Positions 42,402 to 50,499 of a stretch of 64,000 nucleotides of DNA are shown here, piece by piece. The DNA is from Desulfitobacterium sp038181555 (lineage in GTDB: Bacteria; Bacillota; Desulfitobacteriia; Desulfitobacteriales; Desulfitobacteriaceae): positions 14,048 through 78,047 of the forward strand of contig NZ_JBBWUA010000013.1 of assembly GCF_038181555.1 (NCBI RefSeq). The letters run 5' to 3'. The notes beneath the pieces are model-generated. The model was not told the origin of the DNA, did no database searches, and was given only the letters and a program-made list of their open reading frames with translations. The position numbers and the translations under genes are program-made. Each line of letters starts with the position of its first letter. The first letter of the stretch is position 1.

Positions 42402-43190
42402 ATGGATGACTTACAACGTAGAGGCAGATCTCCCTTAGCATTTTTCATATTGATTTTTACTCTTGCCATTCCATTTTGGGTGATCGGTGAGATGACAGGG
42501 CTTCAGATCTTGCCTGGCCTCCCCATTGCAGCGCTAATTGCCATTTGTCCAGGGTTAGCTGCTCTCATTCTTGCATATCGGGAGAATAGGGAGTCGGGAG
42601 CGAAGTTACTTCTAATTCAGGCATTTGACTACAAACGGATTTCGGAGAAGATATGGTACGCTCCGATGCTATTGTTGATGCCTGTGGTTATGATATTGTC
42701 ATTTGGCCTAATGCGCCTAACCGAAATACCGGTTCCTGCCCCGATGATAGCGGTTCTGCCGACGCTGATTATGTGCGTTGTATTTTTTATTGGCGCCTTA
42801 GGTGAGGAACTAGGCTGGTCCGGATACATCATCGATCCGATGCAAGATCGGTTAGGCGCGCTGCCGGCTGGCATCGTCTTGGGATTGATATGGGCCGTGT
42901 ATCACTACATAGGGTTAGCGCAGACTCACCGAGAAGTGGTGTGGATCGCTTGGTGGTCACTCGGTACCGTAGCACTGCGCGTGATTATGGTCTGGCTTTA
43001 TAACAACACCGGCAAGAGCGTTTTCGCCACAGCGATCTTCCACATGACGATCAACGTCACATGGCAGCTGTTTCCGGTCAACGGCTCTTACTACGATCCG
43101 AGAGTTACTGGATCAATCTCTGCCTTGGTAGCAGTTATCATTATCGTCGTTTGGGGGCCACGGACCTTAACCCGTCATGGAAAGGGTTGA
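42402..43190 (+). CDS. CPBP-family intramembrane metalloprotease
   Basis: 262-residue membrane protein with about eight hydrophobic segments. The CPBP (CAAX-protease/bacteriocin-processing) motifs are GALGEELGWSGYIIDP (Glu-Glu pair; the usual Arg is replaced by Ser), VYHYIGL (His) and FHMTINVTWQLF (HxxxN-like). Family roles include peptide processing, self-immunity to bacteriocins and prenyl-protein processing. The ATG has a GGGGGC stretch upstream. It lies among cassette-like elements and is not linked to a recognisable peptide substrate. Confidence 0.85.
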   Translation: MDDLQRRGRSPLAFFILIFTLAIPFWVIGEMTGLQILPGLPIAALIAICPGLAALILAYRENRESGAKLLLIQAFDYKRISEKIWYAPMLLLMPVVMILSFGLMRLTEIPVPAPMIAVLPTLIMCVVFFIGALGEELGWSGYIIDPMQDRLGALPAGIVLGLIWAVYHYIGLAQTHREVVWIAWWSLGTVALRVIMVWLYNNTGKSVFATAIFHMTINVTWQLFPVNGSYYDPRVTGSISALVAVIIIVVWGPRTLTRHGKG

Positions 43191-43239
43191 AAGGGTAGAT
43201 TAGTAATGCTTTGGGGGATGCTACAGCGTATACACTGTA

Positions 43240-43266
43240 TTGCCGAAACTAACCAAGATGATTAAT
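43240..43266 (+). repeat. attC-like element, left-half remnant (copy 6)
   Basis: ATTGCCGAAACTAACCAAGATG resembles AATTGCCGAAACTTTGCAAAGATG of copy 4. No right end is visible. Confidence 0.4.
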
Positions 43267-43287
43267 TTGTATTTTGGGGGAGCAATA

Positions 43288-43977
43288 ATGAGTTATAAAA
43301 TACTACTATTCGATTTAGATGATACATTATTAGATTTTAGTGTTCACGAAATTGATTCGTTAAAAAAATTGTTCCATCAACATGGTTATATTTTTTCGGA
43401 TGAGCTGTTTCGAATATACGATTCCGTCAATAAACGGTTGTGGAGTGATTATGAAAATGGGGATGTTCAGTTAGATGAAGTTTTAAATTCAAGGTTTTCA
43501 GAGACCCTATTGAAAATGGGCAAAATTGTAGATGGTACGGAGTGGGAAAATCAATATCGAGAACTTCTGGGCAATGGGTATCAGCTAATAGACGGAGCGT
43601 TGGAACTATGTCAGAGCTTATCTATATCGCATAGACTGTTTGTTATCACAAATGGCATAACAAAAACTCAGATAAAGCGATTGAAGCAGTCAGGCTTATA
43701 TGGATTTTTTGAAGACATATTTGATTCCCAAAGCGTTGGATTTCAAAAGCCATCAAAAGAATTTTTCGATTATGTGATGGGTCATATTAAGGATTTTAAT
43801 GTAAGCGAAGCGCTTATTATCGGGGATTCCTTAAATACCGATATAAAAGGCGGTCTTCTATCAGGAATTGATACTTGCTGGATCAATAGAAAGTCGCAAA
43901 AATGCTCTGAAGAAATTAAAAGTACATATACAATCACAAGTTTATCGGAACTATTTAACATTTGCGGACCAAAATGA
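43288..43977 (+). CDS. HAD-superfamily hydrolase, YjjG-like
   Basis: 229-residue HAD phosphatase of subfamily IA. Motif I is LFDLDDTLLDF (nucleophile and acid Asp), motif II RLFVITNGI, motif III Lys in SVGFQKPSKEFFDY, and motif IV ALIIGDSLNTDIKGG. A helical cap lies between motif I and II. The closest familiar type is YjjG, which dephosphorylates non-canonical pyrimidine nucleotides; true substrate unknown. The frame opens at 43240, but ATG 43288 with GGGGGAG upstream matches the family start. Confidence 0.9.
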   Translation: MSYKILLFDLDDTLLDFSVHEIDSLKKLFHQHGYIFSDELFRIYDSVNKRLWSDYENGDVQLDEVLNSRFSETLLKMGKIVDGTEWENQYRELLGNGYQLIDGALELCQSLSISHRLFVITNGITKTQIKRLKQSGLYGFFEDIFDSQSVGFQKPSKEFFDYVMGHIKDFNVSEALIIGDSLNTDIKGGLLSGIDTCWINRKSQKCSEEIKSTYTITSLSELFNICGPK

Positions 43978-44032
43978 ATGCTACCAAAAATATTTTCTTG
44001 ATACGATCTAAAATGAAACGTTACCTAATAAA

Positions 44033-44070
44033 AAAGCCCAATTCCTTATATAAAGGAGTTGAGCTTTCAA
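44033..44070. terminator. Bidirectional terminator between convergent genes
   Basis: AAGCCCAATTCCTT pairs with AAGGAGTTGAGCTT with one mismatch and one wobble; A-rich on the left, T-rich further right. It lies between the HAD gene and the minus-strand small genes. Confidence 0.6.
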
Positions 44071-44111
44071 CAATTTTTTGCTAAACAATTTTAAGAATAG
44101 ATGATTCCATG

Positions 44112-44438
44112 TTAGTGCATCGGCTGATGTGGTGGTTGTGCCGCTTGAGGATGTTGAGGCAATTGTGTTCTTCCTGGAACGAATGCACCCCCCGGTACAT
44201 TTGCTCTAGGTTGGATTTGAGCTCTCCTGAGAAACCCTAATTCACCTAAAAATTCCGTAACCGGTCTTGGATCTTGGCGTACTGGTGTTCTTGCACCAGG
44301 TACATGAAGCATAATATCCTGTCCGAATTGCTCCAGACGTCCCCGTCCCATATATTGTGTCGGTCCAAACCCTATTAAACCGCCCAGCTGGGATCGAAAA
44401 ATTCCACCTGAAGGGGTTGTGCTATTTCTTGTTGCCAT
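44112..44438 (-). CDS. Small protein with conserved N-terminal motif, paralogue A
   Basis: 108 residues, not recognised. The N-terminus MATRNSTTPSGGIFRSQLGG followed by LIGFG matches the first 25 residues of the next minus-strand gene in the pattern MATxNxxTPSGGxFxSxxGGxIGFG. After that the sequence is unrelated: Arg/Gln-rich, then a Pro/Gln/His-rich tail (LPQHPQAAQPPHQPMH). No signal peptide or membrane helix. GGAGG lies before the ATG. It probably shares a transcript with paralogue B, 45 bp upstream. Function cannot be assigned. Confidence 0.7.
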   Translation of the reverse strand: MATRNSTTPSGGIFRSQLGGLIGFGPTQYMGRGRLEQFGQDIMLHVPGARTPVRQDPRPVTEFLGELGFLRRAQIQPRANVPGGAFVPGRTQLPQHPQAAQPPHQPMH

Positions 44439-44482
44439 TTTAATAAGACCTCCTATTTTAAAAATTCATAGAGTAAAGTGTT

Positions 44483-44749
44483 CTAATGGCGAATATATTG
44501 CTCCCACGCCCTACGAGCAAGATCACCTGTACGTGCCCTGTGAACGGTCACATCCTGCATTGTTTCGAAGATCTTCGTCTGGGTTTCTTGTAGTATTTTC
44601 CAACGTTCCTGTGCCTGCCGTTGTGCATCTTGACTTATCTGTTGCTGAATTGTCATTGGACTCATGGAGGAGCTTCCAAACCCTATTTGACCACCTCGAT
44701 GGGATTGGAAAACACCTCCCGATGGGGTCATTGTATTCTTTGTTGCCAT
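44483..44749 (-). CDS. Small protein with conserved N-terminal motif, paralogue B
   Basis: 88 residues, not recognised. N-terminus MATKNTMTPSGGVFQSHRGG then QIGFG, as in paralogue A. The rest is a Gln-rich amphipathic helix (MTIQQQISQDAQRQAQERWK and onward) with coiled-coil character, ending RRAWEQYIRH. GGAGG precedes the ATG. The two genes form a minus-strand pair bounded by plus-strand genes. The conserved head on variable bodies suggests a common targeting or binding segment. Confidence 0.7.
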   Translation of the reverse strand: MATKNTMTPSGGVFQSHRGGQIGFGSSSMSPMTIQQQISQDAQRQAQERWKILQETQTKIFETMQDVTVHRARTGDLARRAWEQYIRH

Positions 44750-44949
44750 AACTTATTTGGCCTCCTAAAAATCAATTGTTCGTTAACAATATATGGTAAT
44801 AAAAAATTGTCCCGTGCATGAGATCTTAAAGTAGTGCGTGGAGTAATATACTTCGTTATGAGACATAGCTATTTCGGAGAAGGTTTTAAAGAATATACAT
44901 TGAATCATTATTAATAGCATTTTTGAATTAAAGTAAGGGAAGAGGATAT

Positions 44950-45744
44950 TTGAAAACTAAAAGAAACATTGTGATCTACATATTGGTTACATTTGGTGTG
45001 ACATGGTTGATATGGTTCCCGTTGTTGGTGAATCGGAGTTTCGGTATGAATCTTCCAATTGTACCAGGACAATTCTATTTAGGATCATTTGGTCCATTTA
45101 TTGGAGCGGTTATTTCATCGGCGACTTCATCGGGGTGGAAGGGAATAGAGGAGTGGCTCAAAAGAGCTTATTCGTTTCGCTTTAAATTGCGGTGGATGAC
45201 AGTTGTGTTTAGCCTGTTGTTGTTATATGCTTTGGCTTCGGTATTTACCCACGCAATTGTAACAGGACACTGGCCTGACTGGAGCAGGTTTGGGCTTACG
45301 GAGAAGCTTCCGAATTTCAATATCTGGCAGACCTCTCTGGTATGGATACTGACATTCGGCTTAGGGGAAGAGTCAGGTTGGCGGGGCTATATGCTTCCTG
45401 AACTATACAAACGCTATTCATTACTAAAGAGTGCATTGATTGTTGCAGGTGTTTGGATAATATGGCACCTGCCAGCTTTCTTTTTCAACCTCAATTACAT
45501 GGAAATGGGTTTTGGCATTTTTGGTTGGGCAATTAGCCTTGCCTATGGCTCAATACTTCTTGCTTGGCTTTGCCGTGGGAGTGGTTGGAGCGTAATTCCG
45601 GTACTTATCTGGCATGGTGGATTTGACTTATTAACAGCAAGTGACCAGTCAGCTGAAGTGATGGCAATGGTATGTAGTATGTTGGTAATTATTCATGGTG
45701 TAATATTGTCACGACGTTTGTCAAAAGAATTGCAGCCAAACTAA
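44950..45744 (+). CDS. CPBP-family intramembrane metalloprotease
   Basis: 264-residue membrane protease with about seven to eight hydrophobic helices. Motif 1 is FGLGEESGWRGYMLPEL (EExxxR intact), motif 2 IWHLPAFFFNL (His), motif 3 VLIWHGGFDLL (His-x3-Asp). Unlike the CPBP protein at 42402, the Arg of motif 1 is kept, and the two are not close paralogues. The start is TTG at 44950 after GGAAGAGGA. It has no visible peptide partner, though the two minus-strand small genes lie just upstream and divergent. Confidence 0.87.
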   Translation: MKTKRNIVIYILVTFGVTWLIWFPLLVNRSFGMNLPIVPGQFYLGSFGPFIGAVISSATSSGWKGIEEWLKRAYSFRFKLRWMTVVFSLLLLYALASVFTHAIVTGHWPDWSRFGLTEKLPNFNIWQTSLVWILTFGLGEESGWRGYMLPELYKRYSLLKSALIVAGVWIIWHLPAFFFNLNYMEMGFGIFGWAISLAYGSILLAWLCRGSGWSVIPVLIWHGGFDLLTASDQSAEVMAMVCSMLVIIHGVILSRRLSKELQPN

Positions 45745-45820
45745 AAATTGTTCTGTTAAGGTTGTCATAGGTTGTAAGAAAGTGCAATTAATTTTAGTTT
45801 TATGAAAGTGGGCTAAAATT

Positions 45821-46980
45821 ATGATTCATAATGAAGAACCTTTAAAGAAACTATCATTGCCGTTATTGTTAGTATCTTTACCTTTAACTGTAATGACGTT
45901 TTGTTGCCAATGTATACATCTGCCTTGGGGTTAACTCCATTGCAGGTAACTGGACTTTTTTCTGTGTTTTCACTTGGGCTTGTTATAATGCGCCTTTTAA
46001 TAGGCTATATAACTGATAAAGCCGGGAGAAAGCCTGTTTTTGTCCTTGGTTTAGTATTTTATACGTTATCATATTTCATTTACTCTAATGCAGAAACGAT
46101 ATCATTGATTTATATGGGCAGAGGCCTGCAAGCTATAGCCTCTGCTTTTATTAGCATTTCTTCATATAGCATGATTGCTGATTTGAATATGAAAGATAAT
46201 GCACACAATTTTGGTAAATTAGATAGCTATTCTGAAAAAGGAGGTTTATTAGGAATAATACTTTGCTTTTATGTTCTTAATACTCCGAAACTAGTAGATG
46301 GTTGGTCGCTTTTGTTTATGATATGTGCGATAGCTTCAATAATAGCTGTCATCTATTCTATAATTACCTTGAATGAGACAAAACCTATGCTCAATAAAAG
46401 TCTTTTGAGCATTTCATTACCGTCTATAAAGAATAAAATAATAATTTTTAATTTAGCTATTAGAATTTTCACAAGCATAGTTTCTGCAATCTTTGTTTTA
46501 TATTTACAAAGCAGATTTAATTCGAATTTGCTGCAGATTGGTGTTGCATTTTTACTTCCTACTGTAATACTCGCGTTTGCTTCTCCTAAGCTCGGAAGAA
46601 TTAGTGATACTATTGGAAGTAAAAAGATTTTAGTTGCTTGCTTAAGTACGTTAATATTCAGTTTGTTAATTTTACCGTATACGGATAATATTTATTTATA
46701 TGGAGGAGTATGGACAGTTTACTGCATTGCTATAACGTTGATTGAGATAACATTAAATGGAGTTTATGTGGAAGATATAGCAGAAGAGATTAGAGGAACT
46801 GCTATAGGCAAATTAACAATGGGAGCTAATATTGGTGCTGTTATTGGTCCGATAATCGGTGGTCTTGCTTTCCAAGAGATAAGTATACAAGCCCCATTTT
46901 TTATAAGCTCTATTGGGTTTGCTATATTGCTAATGCTTTATATGAAGCATAATACAATGATGGTCACAAAGGAGAATTAA
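45821..46980 (+). pseudogene. MFS transporter gene with one-base frameshift
   Basis: Residues from ATG 45821 (MIHNEEPLKKLSLPLLLVSL and PLTVMTF) run in one frame and stop soon after 45900; the rest, LPMYTSALGLTPLQVTGLFS and 12-helix MFS body, continues in the next frame to 46980. Restoring one base near 45900 (TTTTG to TTTGTG) joins TF-V-LPMYTSALG perfectly. MFS signature DKAGRKPVFVLG and the second-half SDTIGSKKIL are intact. Translation could restart at TTG 45901, but helix 1 would be lost. Either a real mutation or a sequencing error. Confidence 0.75.
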
Positions 46981-47009
46981 GCAATGATTTAAACTACTAA
47001 GGTTATTGC

Positions 47010-47038
47010 AGGGCCGCCGTCCTTGGCTGCCTCTTGGG
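47010..47038 (+). repeat. GC-rich hairpin before nitroreductase
   Basis: AGGGCCGCCGTCCTTGGCTG followed by CCTCTTGGGA. GCCG...TGGC can pair. The sequence resembles the hairpin after the gene at 47928, so the pair brackets the nitroreductase gene. Confidence 0.45.
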
Positions 47039-47063
47039 ATGGTTTAGGAAGGGGAAAGATTTT

Positions 47064-47867
47064 ATGCAAATTCCGGATGAAAAATGGTATACTGCTGTTT
47101 TTCAGCGTCGATCTAGGCGACAATTTAACAATAAACCCTTAGCTCCTGAGGTATTAACCCAGCTCCTTGATTTTACACATGTCCTTAATAATGAGTTCTG
47201 TGGCGCGAAGGTACAAATAGTTAACCATAGTCCAGATGAAGTGTTCAAAGGTGCTATAGGTTCTTACGGAAAAATTAAAGGTTCACCAGCCTACGTCGCT
47301 TTCATTGGCAATGTCGAAGATTCACATGTTCAAGAAAAAGTGGGTTATCTCGGGGAGTGCTTCATATTAGAGGCTACTTCACTGGGTTTAGCAACCTGCT
47401 GGGTTGGCGGCTTTTTTAAGCCGGAAGTGGTGATGCAGCATATAAAAATTAGTCAGAATGAACGGGTAATGGCTGTTTCTCCACTAGGTTATGCTTCTGA
47501 ACAATACAGCTTGGAGGAGAAAATTATGTCCGGTTTTGCCTCTGGGCATAAGCGCAACGACCTCGAAGGTCTATGCCTTCAGGGCTTCAAAGAAGATTGG
47601 CCTGCCTGGGTAAAATCAGCCATAGAATTAGGTCGATTGGCACCTTCGGCGGTGAATAGACAACCATGGCGATTTTCGGTTGATACCGAATCTATTAAGA
47701 TTTCAGTCGATGACCTTAAGGATTCATATCACATTTCCAAACGTCTGGATTGTGGAATAGCTATGATACACATTGAGATAGGTGCTAGTCATGAAGGGGT
47801 AACAGGGCAATGGGAATATCTTGATCAACCGGAGATTGCAATCTTCAAGGTCAAAAGAGTTCATTAA
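47064..47867 (+). CDS. Nitroreductase-family (TM1586-type) protein
   Basis: 267-residue flavin-dependent nitroreductase-like protein with two half-domains. The first half has AVFQRRSRRQFNNKPLAPEV (FMN phosphate-binding Arg pair); the second has SAIELGRLAPSAVNRQPWRF, typical of FMN binding, and GIAMIHIEIGASHEG at the end. LEATSLGLATCWVGGFF is the other family landmark. Reaction unknown; relatives reduce nitro compounds or flavins. ATG 47064 with AAGGGGAAAG upstream is preferred over the open frame at 47034. It is bracketed by two related GC-rich hairpins. Confidence 0.85.
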   Translation: MQIPDEKWYTAVFQRRSRRQFNNKPLAPEVLTQLLDFTHVLNNEFCGAKVQIVNHSPDEVFKGAIGSYGKIKGSPAYVAFIGNVEDSHVQEKVGYLGECFILEATSLGLATCWVGGFFKPEVVMQHIKISQNERVMAVSPLGYASEQYSLEEKIMSGFASGHKRNDLEGLCLQGFKEDWPAWVKSAIELGRLAPSAVNRQPWRFSVDTESIKISVDDLKDSYHISKRLDCGIAMIHIEIGASHEGVTGQWEYLDQPEIAIFKVKRVH

Positions 47868-47927
47868 GATTAATCCGGCAAAATTTATAAGAAATCCGAA
47901 CTTTACTTGCTATAGTGAGTTGTGTTA

Positions 47928-47956
47928 AAGAGGCCGCCATCCTAGCGGCCTCTTGC
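47928..47956 (+). terminator. Hairpin/terminator after nitroreductase
   Basis: Perfect 10-bp stem AAGAGGCCGC (47928-47937) with GCGGCCTCTT (47945-47954). The T-tract is short. It is related in sequence to the hairpin at 47010. Confidence 0.55.
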
Positions 47957-47966
47957 TCTGGGGTCG

Positions 47967-48013
47967 TACGGAATCAAATAACAGAGAGTATCGCGAATAG
48001 AGGATGATGGATG
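47967..48013 (+). repeat. attC-like element, left half (copy 7)
   Basis: AACAGAGAGTATCGCGAATA followed by GAGGATGATGGATGTGGTT matches the left arm and core of copy 3. The right arm is missing. It is the last copy seen to the right. Confidence 0.5.
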
Positions 48014-48147
48014 TGGTTTGTAATTCTCTTGCTTGAAGGAAAAGCAAGGTTCATGAAGAATTCCTTAAAAAGGAAATGATTACTTTATGTGCAATTACTA
48101 GGTCTAATAATGGTAGAAGAGAGATGATTTAGGGGAGGTCGTATCTT

Positions 48148-48855
48148 ATGAATGAGGTCGATAGAAGCCTATTTGATGAAGCTAATCCCGAGAAATGGGG
48201 ATACCTTTACAAAATCGCAGGGTATGCAACAATAGTTATGCTTATCATTATTCCAATACAGATTGCAATTTTTATAGTTTTTCCATTTCCGGATTCCATT
48301 GAAAGTTGGTTCGAATTATTCAATAAGAGTTGGCTTTTAGGTTTAATTCATCTTGATCTACTCTACATAATTAATAATATTATAGTAGCAATCATGTACC
48401 TTGCTTTCTACTTTTCACTAAAGAAAAAGAATGAAAGTCTGATGATAATTGCACTCGTACTAGGACTTTTAGGAATATCTGCTTATTTGTCATCAAATAA
48501 AGCATTTGAGATGTTATCCATAAGTAATCTTTACTACGATGCCGCTTCAGAAACCGCGAAAACTATATTCCTTGCTACGGGTCAAACCATGCTTTCTTCT
48601 TGGAGAGGAACAGCGTTTGATATTTATTACGTTCTGAATGGTATTACCTTAATTATTATTTCTTGTGTAATGTTTAAGAGTTCTATTTATAGCAATAAGA
48701 TTGCTGCAATCGGATTATTATCAGGAGTACTTATGATGATTCCTTCGACTGCAGGAACTATTGGTCTTATTTTCTCACTTGCTTCACTTATTCCATGGAC
48801 AGTTTTTGCAATATTAGTATCAATGAAATTTCTACAGTTAGGCAAATCAAAATAG
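48148..48855 (+). CDS. DUF4386 family membrane protein
   Basis: 235-residue membrane protein with six to seven hydrophobic helices. The DUF4386 layout is recognisable: short polar N-terminus, first helix after EKWGYLYKIAGYATIV, and the paired FSLKKKNESLMIIALVLGLL and FDIYYVLNGITLIIISCVMF segments. Function unknown. AGGGGAGGTCG lies upstream of the ATG. Two small single-helix proteins follow in the same direction. Confidence 0.75.
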   Translation: MNEVDRSLFDEANPEKWGYLYKIAGYATIVMLIIIPIQIAIFIVFPFPDSIESWFELFNKSWLLGLIHLDLLYIINNIIVAIMYLAFYFSLKKKNESLMIIALVLGLLGISAYLSSNKAFEMLSISNLYYDAASETAKTIFLATGQTMLSSWRGTAFDIYYVLNGITLIIISCVMFKSSIYSNKIAAIGLLSGVLMMIPSTAGTIGLIFSLASLIPWTVFAILVSMKFLQLGKSK

Positions 48856-48904
48856 TATAAATGGAATAATCATATGAGAACGAAAAAACTAGGGAGGTGA
48901 TTTA

Positions 48905-49091
48905 GTGAATCCTATTCATTTCGACCTTACGTTAATTGTCCAAGTAATATCTTTTTTGATCGTCTCACTTATTATTTGCGGGATTATATTACATCTTTGC
49001 ATTTATAAGAAAAAAACAAAATAAAGACATGGAAATTATAGCGAAGCTAGATCGTATAATTGAATTGTTAGAAAGCGACAAAAAGAATTAA
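48905..49091 (+). pseudogene. Small one-helix membrane protein with apparent frameshift at A7
   Basis: GTG 48905 with GGGAGGTGA upstream starts a 39-residue frame with one transmembrane helix (residues about 9-31) and tail YKKKTK, stopping at 49024. The next frame continues with DMEIIAKLDRIIELLESDKKN and stop at 49091. Removing one A from the A7 run near 49012 joins both into a 61-residue protein with the same design as the next gene (helix, then amphipathic tail). It may be a lesion, a sequencing error, or slippage-dependent expression. The frame is too short for most gene callers. Confidence 0.6.
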
Positions 49092-49106
49092 AGTGAGGTG
49101 CTATAA

Positions 49107-49277
49107 ATGGTTGTTTTCCCTGCGGTTATTACTCCCACGGCTGCTATTGGTGCTGTATTTATACCCTTTATTTTGGTGCCAATTGCTTTAATTGCATTTA
49201 TCGTATGGCAGATTAGAAAACTTAATATAATTGAAGAAAAACTTGTGTGTATACAGGAAATACTGAAGGACAAATAG
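49107..49277 (+). CDS. Small one-helix membrane protein
   Basis: 56 residues, ATG 49107 with GAGGTG upstream. One long hydrophobic stretch (about residues 3-32, ending FIVWQIRKL) is followed by a charged amphipathic helix NIIEEKLVCIQEILKDK. The design, TM helix plus short cytoplasmic helix, matches the repaired form of the preceding small gene, so the two look like tandem paralogues. No family recognised; a phage-shock, holin-like or regulatory membrane peptide role is speculation. Confidence 0.65.
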   Translation: MVVFPAVITPTAAIGAVFIPFILVPIALIAFIVWQIRKLNIIEEKLVCIQEILKDK

Positions 49278-49341
49278 GATATTGATGAGAAAGCCATAAG
49301 TCATGATGAGTTACGAACAGAAGTGTAGAGGTCAATAATAT

Positions 49342-50034
49342 ATGAATTCAATGGGTAATAAGAAAACAAAATGTTTATTAATTCATGGATTTGGTGGTGG
49401 AGTACACGAAGTCCAGCCTTTGGCCGATCATCTGATGGGTCATCGTTATGAGGTATTTTGTCCTACATTAAAAGGTCATTCAGCGACCAAAAAAGATATG
49501 AAAAAAGCTACTTATACGGAATGGATAGATTCCGCAGAACGTGAACTTTTAAGGTTGAAGGAAGCCGGGGATGAGATTTTGCTAATAGGGTTCTCCATGG
49601 GAGGCCTGATTGCATTTAATCTTGCCTGTAAACATAACATCAAGGCCATTGTAACAATCAATACGCCCATCTTCTATTGGAATTTATTCCGAGTGTTTCT
49701 TAATCTCGTGGATGACATAAAATGCAAGAAGTGCAACCATATCAAGAGGTATATAAAAGCCAAAGGCAACTCACCTTTTTTAGCAATGATACAGTTTCTG
49801 TTATTATTGCGCCAAACCAAGGCAAAGTTAGCAAAGATAAACTGCCCACTCCTCATCATTCAGGCTGAAGATGATGACACAGTAAGGAGAAAGAGCGTGG
49901 ATTATATCTATAAACACGTGTCTTCGGAAAAGAAAAAGATTAGATATTTTCATGAAGGAGGTCATTTAATCCTTCTAAGTCCGATGGCTGATCAGGTATG
50001 TTTTTGTGTTGAAGATTTCATCCAAGATCAGTAA
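49342..50034 (+). CDS. Alpha/beta hydrolase (Est30-type carboxylesterase)
   Basis: 230-residue serine hydrolase. LIHGFGGGVHEVQPLADHL gives the oxyanion region, LLIGFSMGGLIAFNLA the nucleophile Ser in GxSxG, QAEDDDTVRRKSVDY the acid Asp, and FHEGGHLILL the catalytic His. Length and motifs match Est30 carboxylesterases and monoacylglycerol lipases, which cleave short-chain esters. The ATG at 49342 has a weak AGAGGTC upstream. It starts 65 bp after the small membrane protein and may share its transcript. Confidence 0.88.
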   Translation: MNSMGNKKTKCLLIHGFGGGVHEVQPLADHLMGHRYEVFCPTLKGHSATKKDMKKATYTEWIDSAERELLRLKEAGDEILLIGFSMGGLIAFNLACKHNIKAIVTINTPIFYWNLFRVFLNLVDDIKCKKCNHIKRYIKAKGNSPFLAMIQFLLLLRQTKAKLAKINCPLLIIQAEDDDTVRRKSVDYIYKHVSSEKKKIRYFHEGGHLILLSPMADQVCFCVEDFIQDQ

Positions 50035-50059
50035 TACGATTGATTAGGGGGCGATTAAA

Positions 50060-50446
50060 GTGGTTAAAAAATTGACTAAGCTTTTAGCCGTTTGTGCGCC
50101 GCTTCTCTCAATTTATTTGGGCTATCAGATGTGGTTTGGTTTCAAATATACGGGAGGACGGGCTGATCTTCCCCCCGAAACAATAACTGCGCTGCAGTAT
50201 GCTTTGGAACATCCCGGCTCAAAGGCGATACTATTTTGGCCTATCGTGTTGTTTCTGATATCTGCTATCGGGGCTATAGGCGCATGGAAAGGAAAGAGAG
50301 CATTAGTGTGGATTATCGTTATTTTCTTAATGATTCTCTCTGTACTAGGCATGTGGTCTATTGGATTCTTGGTATTTCACCTTGCAGTATTGTTTCTTGT
50401 AATTGGCATATTCCTTACTTATTCTGCAAGAAAGGTTAAAGACTGA
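50060..50446 (+). CDS. Small membrane protein, function unknown
   Basis: 128 residues with about four hydrophobic helices (a first one near residues 5-22, then near 57-72, 78-95 and 98-118). Not recognised. The N-terminal stretch MVKKLTKLLAVCAPLLSIYL could be an uncleaved signal. GTG start at 50060 with GGGGGCG upstream. It follows the esterase gene by 25 bp, suggesting co-transcription. Confidence 0.6.
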   Translation: MVKKLTKLLAVCAPLLSIYLGYQMWFGFKYTGGRADLPPETITALQYALEHPGSKAILFWPIVLFLISAIGAIGAWKGKRALVWIIVIFLMILSVLGMWSIGFLVFHLAVLFLVIGIFLTYSARKVKD

Positions 50447-50499
50447 TTTTAAAGACCTAAAAGGCAAAAAAGAGAAGGGTGATTAGTAGGAGGGCTCTA

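Noticed and set aside
44850..44866. CGTTATGAGA considered as a further attC right end
   Set aside because: The last base of the heptamer is wrong and no core or left arm precedes it.
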